64,000 nucleotides of DNA from Eucommia ulmoides (Eukaryota; Streptophyta; Magnoliopsida; Garryales; Eucommiaceae): positions 34,672,212-34,736,211 of the forward strand of contig CM028335.1 in the NCBI GenBank assembly GCA_016647705.1, read 5' to 3'. Under the pieces are notes generated by a model. That model ran no database searches, was not told where the DNA came from, and saw only the letters and a list, made by a program, of their open reading frames with translations. Shown here piece after piece: positions 10,803 through 21,367 of the stretch. How positions within the stretch are numbered: the first letter of the stretch is position 1; every line of letters starts with the position of its first letter. A program made the translations under genes and the position numbers.

Positions 10803-11420
10803 CGCCCCTGTTCAGATAAAATGGGCGCCGTTTCATAAAACCATACATTTCAAAACCCTAACTCCCAAATCTCTTCAAATTTCTCTCCTAAACCAATTGA
10901 AAACCTCATAATCCATCATTTCTTACTCAAAAACATAGATCCTCACCACCAATCCACCACCAAAATTGAATTTCAAACCCTAAATTCGTGATTCTAGGGT
11001 TAGAGTACAAAGAGGCAAAATTTTCCATTTCCATCCATTTGGGGCTCAAAAATTCATCAATTAAGTTGTTTTGAAACTACATTCTACTTTTTTGCAACAA
11101 TATTGTGTTGATTTTCATTGCTATTAGAAGATTGGTTGTGAAAATGGATTGTTGATGTGGAACTCTTGAACCCCTATTGCGATTTTCTTGACATTGTGGT
11201 TTTGGGTCAATTTTTGGTGAAGAAAAAATTGTTTAGTGGTGGTTTGTTTGTTATATCCTAGTATTCTTACCAAGTTTATGCAATTTTTGTTAAAATCTTG
11301 AGATTCGTGTATGCAAATTGGGGATTGTTGGTGTTCTTCAAGATTTGATTTGATTTGTTGATTTGTGACATTCTACTGTGATTTGGTGGAAAACAATTGT
11401 GTGTTGAATTGATAAGAACC
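10803..11420 (+). promoter_or_regulatory. Putative internal promoter and leader of env-position ORF (element A)
   Basis: A TATA-like GATAAAATGGGCGCC lies at 10814-10828, just after the palindrome cluster. It is followed by aaaccctaactccc-type sequence that looks like a plant 5' UTR and runs ~600 bp to the ATG at 11421. Element B has the corresponding sequence with a better TATA (TATAAATAGGGGCGCC). Promoter activity is inferred. Confidence 0.4.
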
Positions 11421-12519
11421 ATGCCAAAGAAAATCACCGCCAAACGTTAAAGGGGTGAAGGATCCGGTTCACGATCCGACGATCCCGCCTCGGATTATGA
11501 CTCAAGTCAATTCGTTTCGAAATCAGTAGAGTAACATTTCAATCGGTTTGAGCACAGGTGTAATTGCATTCATGAGCGCAAATTTGACTATTTAGATGAA
11601 CTTCTGGAAGAGATTACCAATGTGATTCGGGAAAGAGGTTGGCAGTACTTGTGCAGACAACCGGGCCCAGGCGACAAAGCTTTGGTCGGTGAATTCTTTC
11701 CCAATTGTGTAGAAGCCGAGAACTGCTAGACCAATGTCCGAACTTGATTAGTAAAGTTTGATGCAGATACAATAAATGAGCTACTGGGATTGGTTCCTCC
11801 GGAACCAGAAAAAGACTCAAATGAAGAAATTGAGCAACCAGACCTACAAACGATCATCAGGACAATGTTCAATGGTTACATATAGGGCTTGATCTCTCGC
11901 AATTTTTTTATCCAAGTACTTGTATCATTTTTTGAAGATTTGGTTCCATTTCATATACACCAGCCTCCACCCCATGTCTCATTTGACGAACGTCACCAAA
12001 GACCGAGCTTTGATGCTATATGCTATTGAGAGTGGAAAGCCATTGAATGTCGAGTTTCTCGTTAATTTATCCATCCAGTATGCAATCTGGAACACAAAAA
12101 CCAGCCTTTCATTCCCATATCTTCTCACCGAACTTTTCAGGAGGGCAGGTGTGATAATCTCTGGCGATAGCCCATGCCTCCCCAAACGACCTATGGATCT
12201 TGCGGTAATCAGACGAATCTGGAGCGTCAAGGTTAACCAGCCATAGGAAGAAGAAGAAGTAGGGATTTCTAAGGTCTAAGGTTCAAAGGTTCCCATTTGC
12301 CAGAAAATTACTTTTCGCAATGAAAACGCTACATTCTGAATCTACCAGGAGCAGTACAATCCGACTATGCATCAGGCTCTACACTACTTTGAAATGCAGG
12401 CAGGCTATGATATGAGCAGCTACCCCATGATGCCCCCATTCCCAGTACATCTTCAACAACCACCACACAATCAATCCCACCACGACGAGGGTGGGGACGA
12501 CATTCGTCGAGATGAGTAG
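11421..12519 (+). pseudogene. Env-position ORF, plant transposon-protein (Transposase_32-like) type, element A
   Basis: Starts MPKKITAKR at 11421, then a stop; downstream frames read QFVSKSVE, NVIRERGWQYLCRQPGPGD, VGEFFPN, VKFDADTINELLGL and, after frameshifts, KDRALMLYAIESGKPLNVE and FPYLLTELFRRAGVIISGD. The C-terminus (TMHQALHYFEMQ, PPHNQSHHDE) ends at a TAG at 12517-12519. The RGW...P.P...EF block and the LLTELFRRAGV block are those of the 'putative plant transposon protein' family often found in Athila relatives. It lies where Athila elements carry an env-like gene. No signal peptide or membrane segment is visible, so an envelope role is not supported. Function unknown; at least three stops plus frameshifts. 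Confidence 0.75.
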
Positions 12520-14083
12520 TAAGAGGTGAGACTTTAATGTCTCACCTCCCAGGTACGTGTTCGCAACCCTTTTCATCATCATGCTATATGTTGTTATTGG
12601 GATCGCTGATGGGTTATTGTGGACACTAACTAGTTTAAGTTTGGGGGGATATCTATGTTGTTTTGTTATGCAGGATGTTTTTGTTTTGTTATGGGATATT
12701 TATGTTTTTTTTCGTTGTGTATGCTTTTAGTATTATCTTTTTCTTGTTTGAAGACATTTTGATGGATATGTAGTTAACTTCGATAGTTGTTAAACGTTTT
12801 ATAGTTTAAGTTAAATTGTAGTTTTTGGTTAAACATGTTTAGAAGTAAATTGTGGTGTTGTGAATATTTAGTGTAATGAATGCATGTTTGTGTTTAGTTT
12901 TAGTATAAATGAGTTTATGTATGATGTAGTAATTGTGTGCTGAGTTTGAGAGTTCTTCTGGGCCATTACCGGGCGATGAAATTATCCCCTAGTTGTTTAT
13001 TGAGGTTAAGGTAATGCCCATTCATGTGTGTTCTACGTGCTTGACATTTTGATTAGGTAAAAGTCATTTTGGATCCTAAATTGCACGATCACATAGACTC
13101 AATGTATAACTATTCAATTGGATTGATGTCGATTATTCAGTAGCAAGTTCATAACAATTTTAGGGATTCTAGAACCGTATTGGGGGGAAACTTAAGGCAA
13201 AATCCTAGTTGAGGTAGTTCAGGAGACATGATTTAGGCATTCATTTTGATCGCTTGAGCCGTTGAATCCTACCATTCTATATATTTTACCCCTCGTTACC
13301 CTATCGAAGCCTGTAAGCCATTTCAATTCAGCACACGTAACAAATACCCTGACCAATAAAACTTTTTCCAAACCTAAGGCACAATTTGAGTCCAAATCAA
13401 GTGAGCATTTGTGAATGCTACTTGAAATGAGCGGTTGGGTTTGGACAAACTTTTGATTGGTTTGGTATTGTCATTTTTATATCGTATTCCCATACCCGTG
13501 AAATTGTACAAATCAAATAAGTTTGGGGTTATGGTATTGATTAAAAAAAACATATGTAAATATAGTTCTATTGTAGTTTCTTTTGGCAAGTGAGTGCGAT
13601 GTTTTTAAATGTTAGTTCAGGGTTGTTTCGAAATGATACTTGGGGGTACAAGAGTGATTGAGTGCCAAGCAAGTGCCTTAGGTATCGTCGAGTTAATAAC
13701 GTTTACCTATTCCCGATATACCTTTGGCCAGTTGATAAAATCCGCTCCAAGTCCTTTTGATCTTTTTGAATTTCCAAGCCTACATTAGTGAAGAGTGGAA
13801 CCCAATCTAGCATATGGATATCCTAATCATTTATGGTTTAAGTCATGATCTTTGTTGGTGAATAATCCAATCCGATTTTTATATAGTTGTATAATTGAGT
13901 TTTCACACACACACTTGAATGGATCTAAAATGGAATTTACTAATATTGAATGTTGAAATTTTAGAACACCACATGGTGTGTTTTATTCTTGAACTTGATT
14001 TGATTAGGGGCCGTTGAGGGAAAAATGTTTTGGTTGATTAGTTGAATTCAGAACTCACACATCATTACTTCTAGCTTGTTTGT

Positions 14084-14120
<37 letters not shown>

Positions 14121-14219
14121 CGTTTTTAGTATTGAAGTTAGTTAATTATTAGTGATAGTTTATTTTTGTGTTAGGGGATTTTGCTTAAAGACTAGCAAAA
14201 TTCCAAGTTTGCGAGTATT
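12520..14219 (+). other. 3' untranslated region of element A
   Basis: 1.7 kb without a gene. An AAGTTTGGGGGGATAT tract at 12638-12653 resembles a polypurine tract and is also present in element B (~25855-25871, complement). A block around caaataagtttggggt (13513-13530) also recurs in B. A 36-T run is at 14085-14120. The tract aattccaagtttgcgagtatt just before the LTR is the expected polypurine position but has few purine runs left. Confidence 0.6.
14085..14120 (+). repeat. Poly(T) tract, 36 nt
   Basis: Uninterrupted T run 100 bp before the 3' LTR. Element B has a 39-nt run at the equivalent place (complement, 25088-25126). Confidence 0.95.
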
Positions 14220-15625
14220 TGATAGGTTGAATTTACCTATATATTTCCAAGAAAAATTTGGTAGTTTTCGAGTGTTTTTGTAATATTTAAAATCATTTAC
14301 ATTTTTATTTTTATTTTATTTTTTTATTTTTTATTTATGTAAATCAGGTGTAGGGATGAAAATGGTTGATAATCGAGCAAACCGGTAGGAAGTAGATGGA
14401 AAACATTGAAAAAGATCTAAGAATCAAGATTGCAGCCTCACCGCTACAGCGATGAATCCCATCGCTACAGCCCCAACGTTAAGGGTTACTGACCCTTGAC
14501 AGCTGCAGCAATGGCCTTCATCGCTGCAATGGTGAAGAGTCAGTAGACATTCTGCCCAACCACCGCTGCAGCGATGAAAGGGAAGAAGCCCTACTGATGA
14601 ACCATCGCTACAACAATGCTTTGCATTGCTGCAGCGATCAGTCACTTAGGTGGCATAAATCTTTTTAGATATTTTTAGGATTTTTTTGGCCTTAGTTGAT
14701 ATCCATTGTTTCCTACCTTGTATCATGGATGTTTTTACACTTGTTAGAAGCCCTAGATCAGACTAGGAAAGAGGAGAGCTCATTTGAAGAAGAGGAAACG
14801 ATTTTGGAACGTTTTTTGCGAAAGTGGAACACTCCACTCTACAGATTTGTCATTCATCTCTTGTTTCCATCTTTGTTTCTCAACTTTGTGTATTGAATGA
14901 TGATGTTATTCTCATGTTTTAATGATTATTTGGTTGTGATCATGTGTGGCTAAATAGATATTATCTAGGGATTGATTAGTTCATAGATATGCATGTTTAA
15001 GTGAATCCATATTTCATTAACGGTTGTTTATCTTTATCCAATTGTGTTTACCATTTTAATACATCCATAGTATGCTTGTAATGGTATTATGGTTGGTTTG
15101 AGAATACGGGGTTTGACACTCTTGAAAGGTAACCCCGGATTCAAACTAGGGTTAAACACAACACGATGGTCTAATGTTTCGGGAGATTATTAGAACGTGT
15201 GCAATTTGTGAGGTTGGTTCAAGACTCATGTACTCATTTAGATGCTAGATACATATATCGGTGTTGATACGAGGTGCATATTTGCTTACTTTACACTCAG
15301 GAGAGGTAGTGGGCGAGTTTACGATATCTAGATTATTGGATAGGTTGAATACCATTAATTTAAACTAAACAAAATCAAACATGTATTAGTGAACGAAATT
15401 AATCCCTAGGTAATCCATTTTCATAGATTTAATCCAAGGTTTTTAGGTTCAATTAGTTTTCAATTAGCAAACACAAATCAATTCTTGAAATGTTTAGATA
15501 ATATTAAGTTATGTCAATTGTAGTACTTAACTAATCCTACCACAAATCCCAGTGGACAACACTCGATCTTAGGATCCACTATATCAAAACTTGACCTCGT
15601 ACACTTGCGAGTAAAATTAAAAGCA
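14220..15625 (+). repeat. 3' LTR of Athila-type element A (1406 bp)
   Basis: Starts TGATAGGTTGAATTTACCTA and ends with ...ttaaaagCA. The start matches the LTRs of element B (TGATAGATT...) and of the solo LTR (TGATAGGTGTG...). Shared internal landmarks include aggtaaccccggattc, tcaatcccta-type motifs and a terminal block reading cttgacctcgtacacttgc. Palindrome cluster at 14440-14642. Confidence 0.85.
14440..14642 (+). repeat. Palindrome cluster in U3 of LTR A
   Basis: About eight copies of the dyad family: CCGCTACAGCGATG, ATCGCTACAG, AGCTGCAGCAATGG, ATCGCTGCAATGG, ACCGCTGCAGCGATG, ATCGCTACAACAATG and ATTGCTGCAGCGAT among them. It ends a few bases before a TATA-like gcataaatct at 14652. Confidence 0.8.
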
Positions 15626-16547
15626 TTGGAAAATAACGGATAGGGGGGAGGGGGTAACAGCTTGTTTTTCTTTTGTTATTTTATTTCACACTTAATTTTA
15701 TCAATCTACCCTATGATAGTATGTTTGTTAGGTAAAAACTTGAGTTTGTTAAATAATCATTGGAGCGTAGCACTGAGTTTTAAAAATATTTTTTTTTACC
15801 ATTGCATGCATACTGATTTTCTTTTATTTTAAAATTAGTACATTAGCTGGTTTACTGAATTTTAGCGTGATAATAACTTAACCATGAAGTCTAAAACGAT
15901 AATGAAAAAATGGGTCAAAAATAATGATTTTTTGTCTTAGTGATGAACTTCCCCAATATAATAAGTGACTCATTAATCTCGAAGCCTGACAGGTTCGAGT
16001 TGTTAAGCCTAAAGGGTGCCTCAACTCCTAATGCCCCAAGCTAAGTGAATTGGGATCATTGGCCCAACGCTCGCTATGTGAACATCTTAGAAAGCTTTGA
16101 GGGGTTACCATTGTACAAGTCACTTATTTAAAGAAAATTGTATATATATAAAAAATAAAAATAAAATAATAATAATAATATATATAAACAAATACAATTT
16201 AATTTAAGGGAAAACGTTGTTTGATTGTTTAAAACTAGTTGATTAATGAATATTACTAAGAATTACGTGCTATGAGATCAATAACTATTTCAGTAACTCT
16301 TATATGATCTCCAATTAATATGTTAGCATTGGACATAACAGATAAATCTTTTGTATGGAATAAAATTCATAATAAGGAACTTGGGATGTTTGTGGGTAGT
16401 ATCATTGTAAATCCGCACGAGACTATACTCGTCCACTAGGAGTGACCTAGAGGTTTAAAGGCTTGTTACATACGCTAAATGTAATCGTGTTCCCTACGAA
16501 AGTGGCATTTCATTTAATTATTATAGTTAGTTTTGCTCGAGGACTAG
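15626..16547. other. Spacer between Athila-type LTRs
   Basis: No gene seen. Contains a short foldback element at 15960-16128 and AT-rich simple sequence at 16141-16190. Confidence 0.5.
15960..16128. mobile_element. Possible short foldback element / MITE, 169 bp
   Basis: Perfect 11-bp inverted ends AATAAGTGACT and AGTCACTTATT enclose a GC-richer core than the AT-rich flanks. A target duplication is not clear. Confidence 0.4.
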
Positions 16548-17785
16548 TGGTAGCGGAATTATTCGTTGATACTTTTACCTCAAGTGTACGAGTCAAATTT
16601 TAATATAGTGGGAAGAGTAAGGGTTTTCGTATCCACAGGGATTGGATTAAATTGTCATTAAGTACCGCGATTGTCGTAACGGAACTTTATCTTAGTGATA
16701 GAATTTAGGGTTTTTATAATAATGAACTAAACTAAAATACTAACTAATTAAATTACAATACTAATATGACGTTAATGGGAATATATTATCTAGGGATTGA
16801 CTTCGTTCACTTAAACATGTTCGTTTTAGTCTAGTTTACATTAACGGTATTTAAACTATTCGACAATCTAGGTATCGAAAACTCACTCACTACCTCTCCC
16901 GAGTGTAAAGTGAATGAATATATGACTTGGCATCAATGCCAATATCCCTATCTAGCGTCTAAACGACACTTATCACATGAGTCTTGCCCCAACCTCACGG
17001 ATTGGATACTTTCTAATACTCCCCCGAGTCATTAGATCATCACGTTGTGTTTAGACCCTAGTCCGAATTCAGGGTTACCTCTCCCGAGTGTCAAACCCTG
17101 TATTCTCAATATATCATAACAAGCATATAATGGAAGTGAAAGAATGGTAAACACAATCGAATACAAATGAACAATCGTTAGTGAAACATCAATTTATTCA
17201 AACCATGTTTTCATGAACTACATCAAACCCTAGATAATATATGTTTAGCTATACATATTCAACTACAAACAAGCTAAACAACATCAAATACTAACAATGG
17301 TTTAAGAACTAAAGAGAGAAACAAAGGAGAATAACCATTATCTAAAGAACAGGTGATTCCATGTCAGTGATTTCCGCTTCAACCTCGTTTTCTCCTCTCC
17401 AAATTGATGATCTCTCCTTGTTGGTATGGTTTTTGAGCTCTCAAGAAGTCCCCAAAAATGTGCCTAAGGTGTTGGGGGAGAAGGGATATTATAGGGATCC
17501 AAAATATTTATAATGTCAGGTGGTGTCGGACCGCTGCAGCGATGGGAAGCATCGTTGCAGTGATGAGAAGTGAGTAGGCCACTGACCTTTGACCACCGTA
17601 GCGGTGCAGGCCACTACTGCAGCGGTGGAGGCCATCGCTGTAGTAGTGGTTGGGCAGAAAGTCTTCTGCCCTTTAATCACTGCAGCGATGGAGCTGCAAT
17701 TTCAAAACTTGGCCTTTTTCAACTTTTTTCCACCGACATCCTACCGATTTGCTCGATTTTCAACCATTTTTACCCCAATTTTTCA
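16548..17785 (-). repeat. Athila-type LTR, truncated at its 5' side
   Basis: In minus orientation this carries the landmarks of the Athila-type LTRs: the complement of tacgagtcaaattttaatat near the end, acctctcccgagtgtcaaac, and a palindrome cluster at 17525-17692. A TATA-like site is at 17484-17496. The LTR end is at 16548 (TGGTAG, complement ...CTACCA, like the solo LTR). Homology stops at about 17785, so the first ~150 bp (TGATAG start) are missing. Confidence 0.75.
17525..17692 (-). repeat. Palindrome cluster in truncated LTR
   Basis: Seven or so dyads including ACCGCTGCAGCGATGG, ATCGTTGCAGTGATG, ACTACTGCAGCGGTGG, ATCGCTGTAGTAGTGG and ATCACTGCAGCGATGG. Same motif family as elements A and B. 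Confidence 0.8.
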
Positions 17786-19329
17786 GGTGAATGTATGAAT
17801 TGAAATCTCAAAATATCGGTATCATGGATAATCTTCAATATGTTTTTCCTTAGAAAAACTTCCACCGATTTTCACTCAATATTTTTTATCACTCTTTCCT
17901 GTTCTCTTTGAATCTATGAATTTGTTTTTGTCTCTCTCTTTCAAATATTCAAATTATTCAAGCTCAAAATCTACATTTTTATTATCGAAATCTTATATCA
18001 GTTCCAAAAATGCCTTGGCTTGATTCCTTAAATCCTAACCATTTGACCCAAGGTATAACTTCTAGTTTGACAACAAATTCAGCTCATTTTAAGTCCAGAT
18101 TCATGCCTCAAAAATAGTTCAAAAAACTGGACAAAATTATAGATCACAAGATTTTACCCAAATAATCAAGAGATTAGAAAGTTTAAGGACTGAAATGAAT
18201 TTTTGTTAAAGCCCTTGATTTCAAAAATGAAAAATATTTAAAGCAATTAAAATCATTTTAGAACATTTAAAAAATAATTTAAAAATATTAATCGTAAAAA
18301 CTGAGACAATAATATCTTTGGAAAATATTTAAGAACTTCGAAAAATCAAGCATTAGTGAGTCAACTGCGCGTAAAATGAGTCGATTGTTTGAATATCAGT
18401 CTCAAACATTCTGGAGCTTGAAGTAGCCAGTCGATCAAATTCCCTAACTAGTTAACCGTTTTGTCTCAAACTTCAAAATCTATGGTCCCTGAATTAATCG
18501 ATCGATAGTTTTCCAACCAGTTGACCATTTCATCTCAATTTTCATATTTTCAAAATACCATTGCAATCAGTTGACTGAATGTTTAGACCAGATGTCTTAT
18601 TTTAACTAACTTAAGTTTTTAGTACATTTTAAGGCAAGCATTCAAGCACTTTTAAGCATATAATCACGCACATATAAACAATTAAAAGCATATTGACATA
18701 CAGTGCGTGATCCTAGTCGGATTATCAATAATTTAATGGTATTATATTTATTGTACCTTATTAATACATAAAATATTTCTTCAAAAAATATATTCTTCAT
18801 CATGTCTCTGAACTGCATCTTCTTGTTCATTCATCATTTTATTCTTTCTCAATGCAACTCATTTTGACAGTTCATCATCCATCTTGGTCTAAAATTAATC
18901 ATGACTCATATCCTTAAATACTGTAATCATATCTCAAACAAGATTTTAATCCAGGCAAACATCCAAGTTAACTGCATTATAAAAAACATCAAATTATGAC
19001 TTGAATCCTATAGGGTTAACAGTTACAAAAATTGGAGAATAAAAAATATGTTAATTATTCTTGAAACATAAATAAAAACTTGACGTAAAAAAAATCTATT
19101 TATTTTCATGAATTAGGATAGAAATTTGAGAAGAAAAAAAAATTTGTATCGGAAATGCAAGTGGAAATCAGAGAACAAAAACTATTTTTCTATTCCTAAA
19201 CAAAACTAAATATTGAAGAAAAAAATATATTTATGCACCCAAAACTGAGACAAATTAAAAACAAAATGATTTTAATTGTTGATAGATTTTGAATATTTTC
19301 CATATGGAATATTACTCATATTTTAGAGT
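17786..19329. other. Unassigned repeat-like sequence; possible decayed Sirevirus-type LTR (minus)
   Basis: No gene. Between ~18160 and 18960 there are phrases such as gagtcaactgcgcg, agccagtcgatcaa, ccagttgaccattt and gcgtgatcctagt. They recall the solo Sirevirus-type LTR at 58285-60879, with clusters of guanine-rich gtcgatc/gttgacc motifs and gttcgtgatcctaat. Alignment is loose and no ends are visible. Confidence 0.3.
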
Positions 19330-19491
19330 TGTTAAGATAATTGAGAAGTGGGACACACGAACGATATATTGAATAGTATGAGAAAAGATACCAAGAATAC
19401 AACACTATACACAAGTATTTATAGGGGAAATGGAGGGTTAGGGTTTTGCCCTAATGGGCCAAATAGGTCAATCCCATTATTATATTAACAT
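19330..19491 (-). repeat. 3' LTR of copia element G (~162 bp)
   Basis: In minus orientation it begins TGTTAATATAATAATGGG directly after the polypurine tract and ends CTTAACA, giving matched TGTTAA/TTAACA ends. A promoter-like CCCCTATAAATACTTG is at about 19417-19432. The 3' boundary is the best fit to the inverted ends, not confirmed by a second LTR. Confidence 0.65.
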
Positions 19492-19501
19492 CCCCCCTCA
19501 A
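19492..19501 (-). other. Polypurine tract of copia element G
   Basis: Complement reads TTGAGGGGGGGA immediately before the LTR start. This is the normal plus-strand priming site position. Confidence 0.75.
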
Positions 19502-19503
19502 AC

Positions 19504-19859
19504 TCAAAGTGGTAAATGGGAGGTGAACTTGAGTTTGGAAACTAGAGAGTGAAAACGTCTGGGTGGATGAGCCTTAGTGAAAATATCTGTTGTCTGATCG
19601 GTTGAACTAACAGATTGTAGACGAACCGTATTCCAGAGAATGTGATGACGGATGAAGTGGCAATCAGTCTCGATGAGTTTTGAACGCTCATGGAATACAT
19701 TATTGTGAGTGATCTGAATAGCACTCCTATTGTCACAGTGCAGGGTAGTGGCAGTAAGAGAAGGGATGCCCATGTCAGTGAGTAGCCATTGAAGCCAAAT
19801 AAGTTGTTGAGTTGCATCAGCCATGGCACAATATTCATCTTTAGTACTCGAGCGAGCAA
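19504..19859 (-). pseudogene. pol: Copia RNase H, C-terminal half (element G)
   Basis: The minus frame reads RSSTKDEYCAMADATQQLIW, TTLHCDNRSAIQITHNNVFH and TDCHFIRHHILWNTVRL, then a stop near 19504. These are copia RNase H blocks with Glu (DEY) and Asp (CDN). The N-terminal half is at 21368-21740 on the other side of the solo LTR. The duplicated AGCAA falls on the codons joining them. Confidence 0.85.
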
Positions 19860-20907
19860 TGGTAGGTGCGAATTTGCGCACGCCTACTTATGCTCGCAAG
19901 TATACGAGGTCTAAAGTTTTAATATAGTGGATCTTTGAAGATCGGATATTGTTCCCACAGAGAAAAGTGTGAATAATTGAATTGAATACCGCAATTGACA
20001 TAGTCTCATGTTATCCTGACGTCGGAAGACATGAATTGAATTTAAACTAAGCTAAACTACAATTAGTGGGTTAATTCTAACTAGGTTGATTAATTAGGGA
20101 TTGATTTCGTTCACTTAATACACATTTGATTTCGTTCGGTTAATAATAACGGAGTTTAGGTATCCGACAATCTCAACTTGTAAACTCCTCCGCCACCTCT
20201 TTCGAGTGTAAGACGGGAGAATACGTGACTTCGTGTCGACGAAGAGGTCCCCCTCAATGTCATAATGACTCTAGGTTATGTGAGTCTTGACCCAACGTCA
20301 TCGATTGCACACTAACTAACACCCTCCCGGGTCGTTAGGTCGTAACGATGTGTTTACCCTAGTCCGAATCCAGGGTTACCTCTCCCGAGTGTCAAACCCT
20401 AGATTCTCAAATCCAATCCTAATACCATTACAAGCATATTAAGATCATCATCAAATGATAAACACAATCGAAATTAAAACAACAACCGTTAAAGAAACGT
20501 ATATTAAACCAAACGAGTATTTACACAACTACACCTTTCCCTAACTAATCTCTAAATTACACTAACATGTTCTTAGCCAATACAACATTTAATAAATAGG
20601 AGATCATCATTATCAACTATAAACATTAAACACAAAGATGGAAACAAGGGAAGAAAAGCCAAATCTCAAAGTGGAGTAGTCCACTTTCGCCAAAGAACGA
20701 TCCTCCCGAGCTTCCTCTTCTCGCTTGATGAACTTCCTCTTTTGGCTCTTCAAGGATTGTCCAAGAACACTTCCTAAACTAATATAATCTACTTCCTAAA
20801 TTACCTAAACCTAACTAAGATGGAAGGAGAGCTCTCAAGACGTCAACCGGAGCCTTCTCTCACATTTAAGGGGTCCTAATCTCTTGAGCAATTGGGGGAG
20901 AAAGGGG

Positions 20908-20914
20908 TTTTATA
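20908..20914 (-). promoter_or_regulatory. TATA box of solo LTR
   Basis: Complement reads CCTATAAAACCCCTTTCTCC, lying ~60-90 bp downstream of the palindrome cluster in LTR orientation. The truncated LTR has the aligned CCTATAATATCCCTTCTCC at ~17496-17478, which supports a conserved promoter site. Confidence 0.6.
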
Positions 20915-20973
20915 GGCAAGGGTTGGAAATATCTTCAAAATATCTGAAAACAGATATTTTTGTGCAGAGTGAC

Positions 20974-21190
20974 ACCACTTAAGCGGTGGTTCACCGCTTG
21001 GGTGGTGGCTTTAAGTCGGTTAACTTCTATCGGTGACTTCGCCTAAGCGGTGGTTTTTCCGCTTAAGTGGTGGTTGCTGGCGTATCATTCTGATCTTTTC
21101 TTGCCTAGGTGGTGGTTTTCTCTCCTAGGCAGTGGTTTAGGCCTTTAGCACTCCAACATTCTGCCTCTTTTCCGCCTAAGTGGTGGTCTT
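20974..21190 (-). repeat. Palindrome cluster with CTTAAG and CCTAGG centres in solo LTR
   Basis: Dyads include ACCACTTAAGCGGT (20974-20987), CCGCTTAAGTGG (21059-21070), GCCTAAGCGG (21041-21050), CCTAGGTGG (~21104) and CTCCTAGGCAGTGG (~21122). The arms (CCGC/GCGG) correspond to those of the other LTRs, but the centre is CTTAAG or CCTAGG instead of CTGCAG. Confidence 0.75.
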
Positions 21191-21367
21191 CATTCACCGA
21201 AACCCTATTTTGCACATTTACTTCACCGTTTCTCCACCGTTTTTACTTGTTTCTCGCCCTTTGACGTCCTTTCACCTATTCTACACTAAAACACAATTAA
21301 ATATAACTTAGATGCTTGAAAACTAACAAATCCGGTTTAGAAATATATAGGTTTTTCACACCTATCA

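Larger units (their letters stand above)
8062..15625 (+). mobile_element. Athila-type Ty3/gypsy element A, 5'-truncated
   Basis: Order on the plus strand: RT, RNase H, integrase, palindrome cluster with a TATA-like site, env-position ORF, long 3' UTR, polypurine tract, LTR. The 5' LTR, primer-binding site, gag and protease are absent; homology starts abruptly at about 8062 inside RT. Element B (24103-34941, minus) is a sister copy with the same order. All frames are broken. Confidence 0.85.
19860..21367 (-). mobile_element. Solo Athila-type LTR (1508 bp) with TSD AGCAA
   Basis: Minus orientation: starts TGATAGGTGTGAAAAACC (21367 downward) and ends ...CTACCA (19860). It is flanked by AGCAA at 19855-19859 and 21368-21372, a perfect 5-bp duplication. 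No internal domain, primer-binding site or polypurine tract lies inside, so it is a product of LTR-LTR recombination. It shares with other Athila-type LTRs the aacctctcccgagtgtcaaacc region (20380) and a terminal tatacgaggtctaaagtt block. Confidence 0.9.

Noticed and set aside
11421..12519. Calling the post-integrase ORF a retroviral-type envelope
   Set aside because: No signal peptide, membrane helix or cleavage-site pattern visible in either copy; only its position is env-like.
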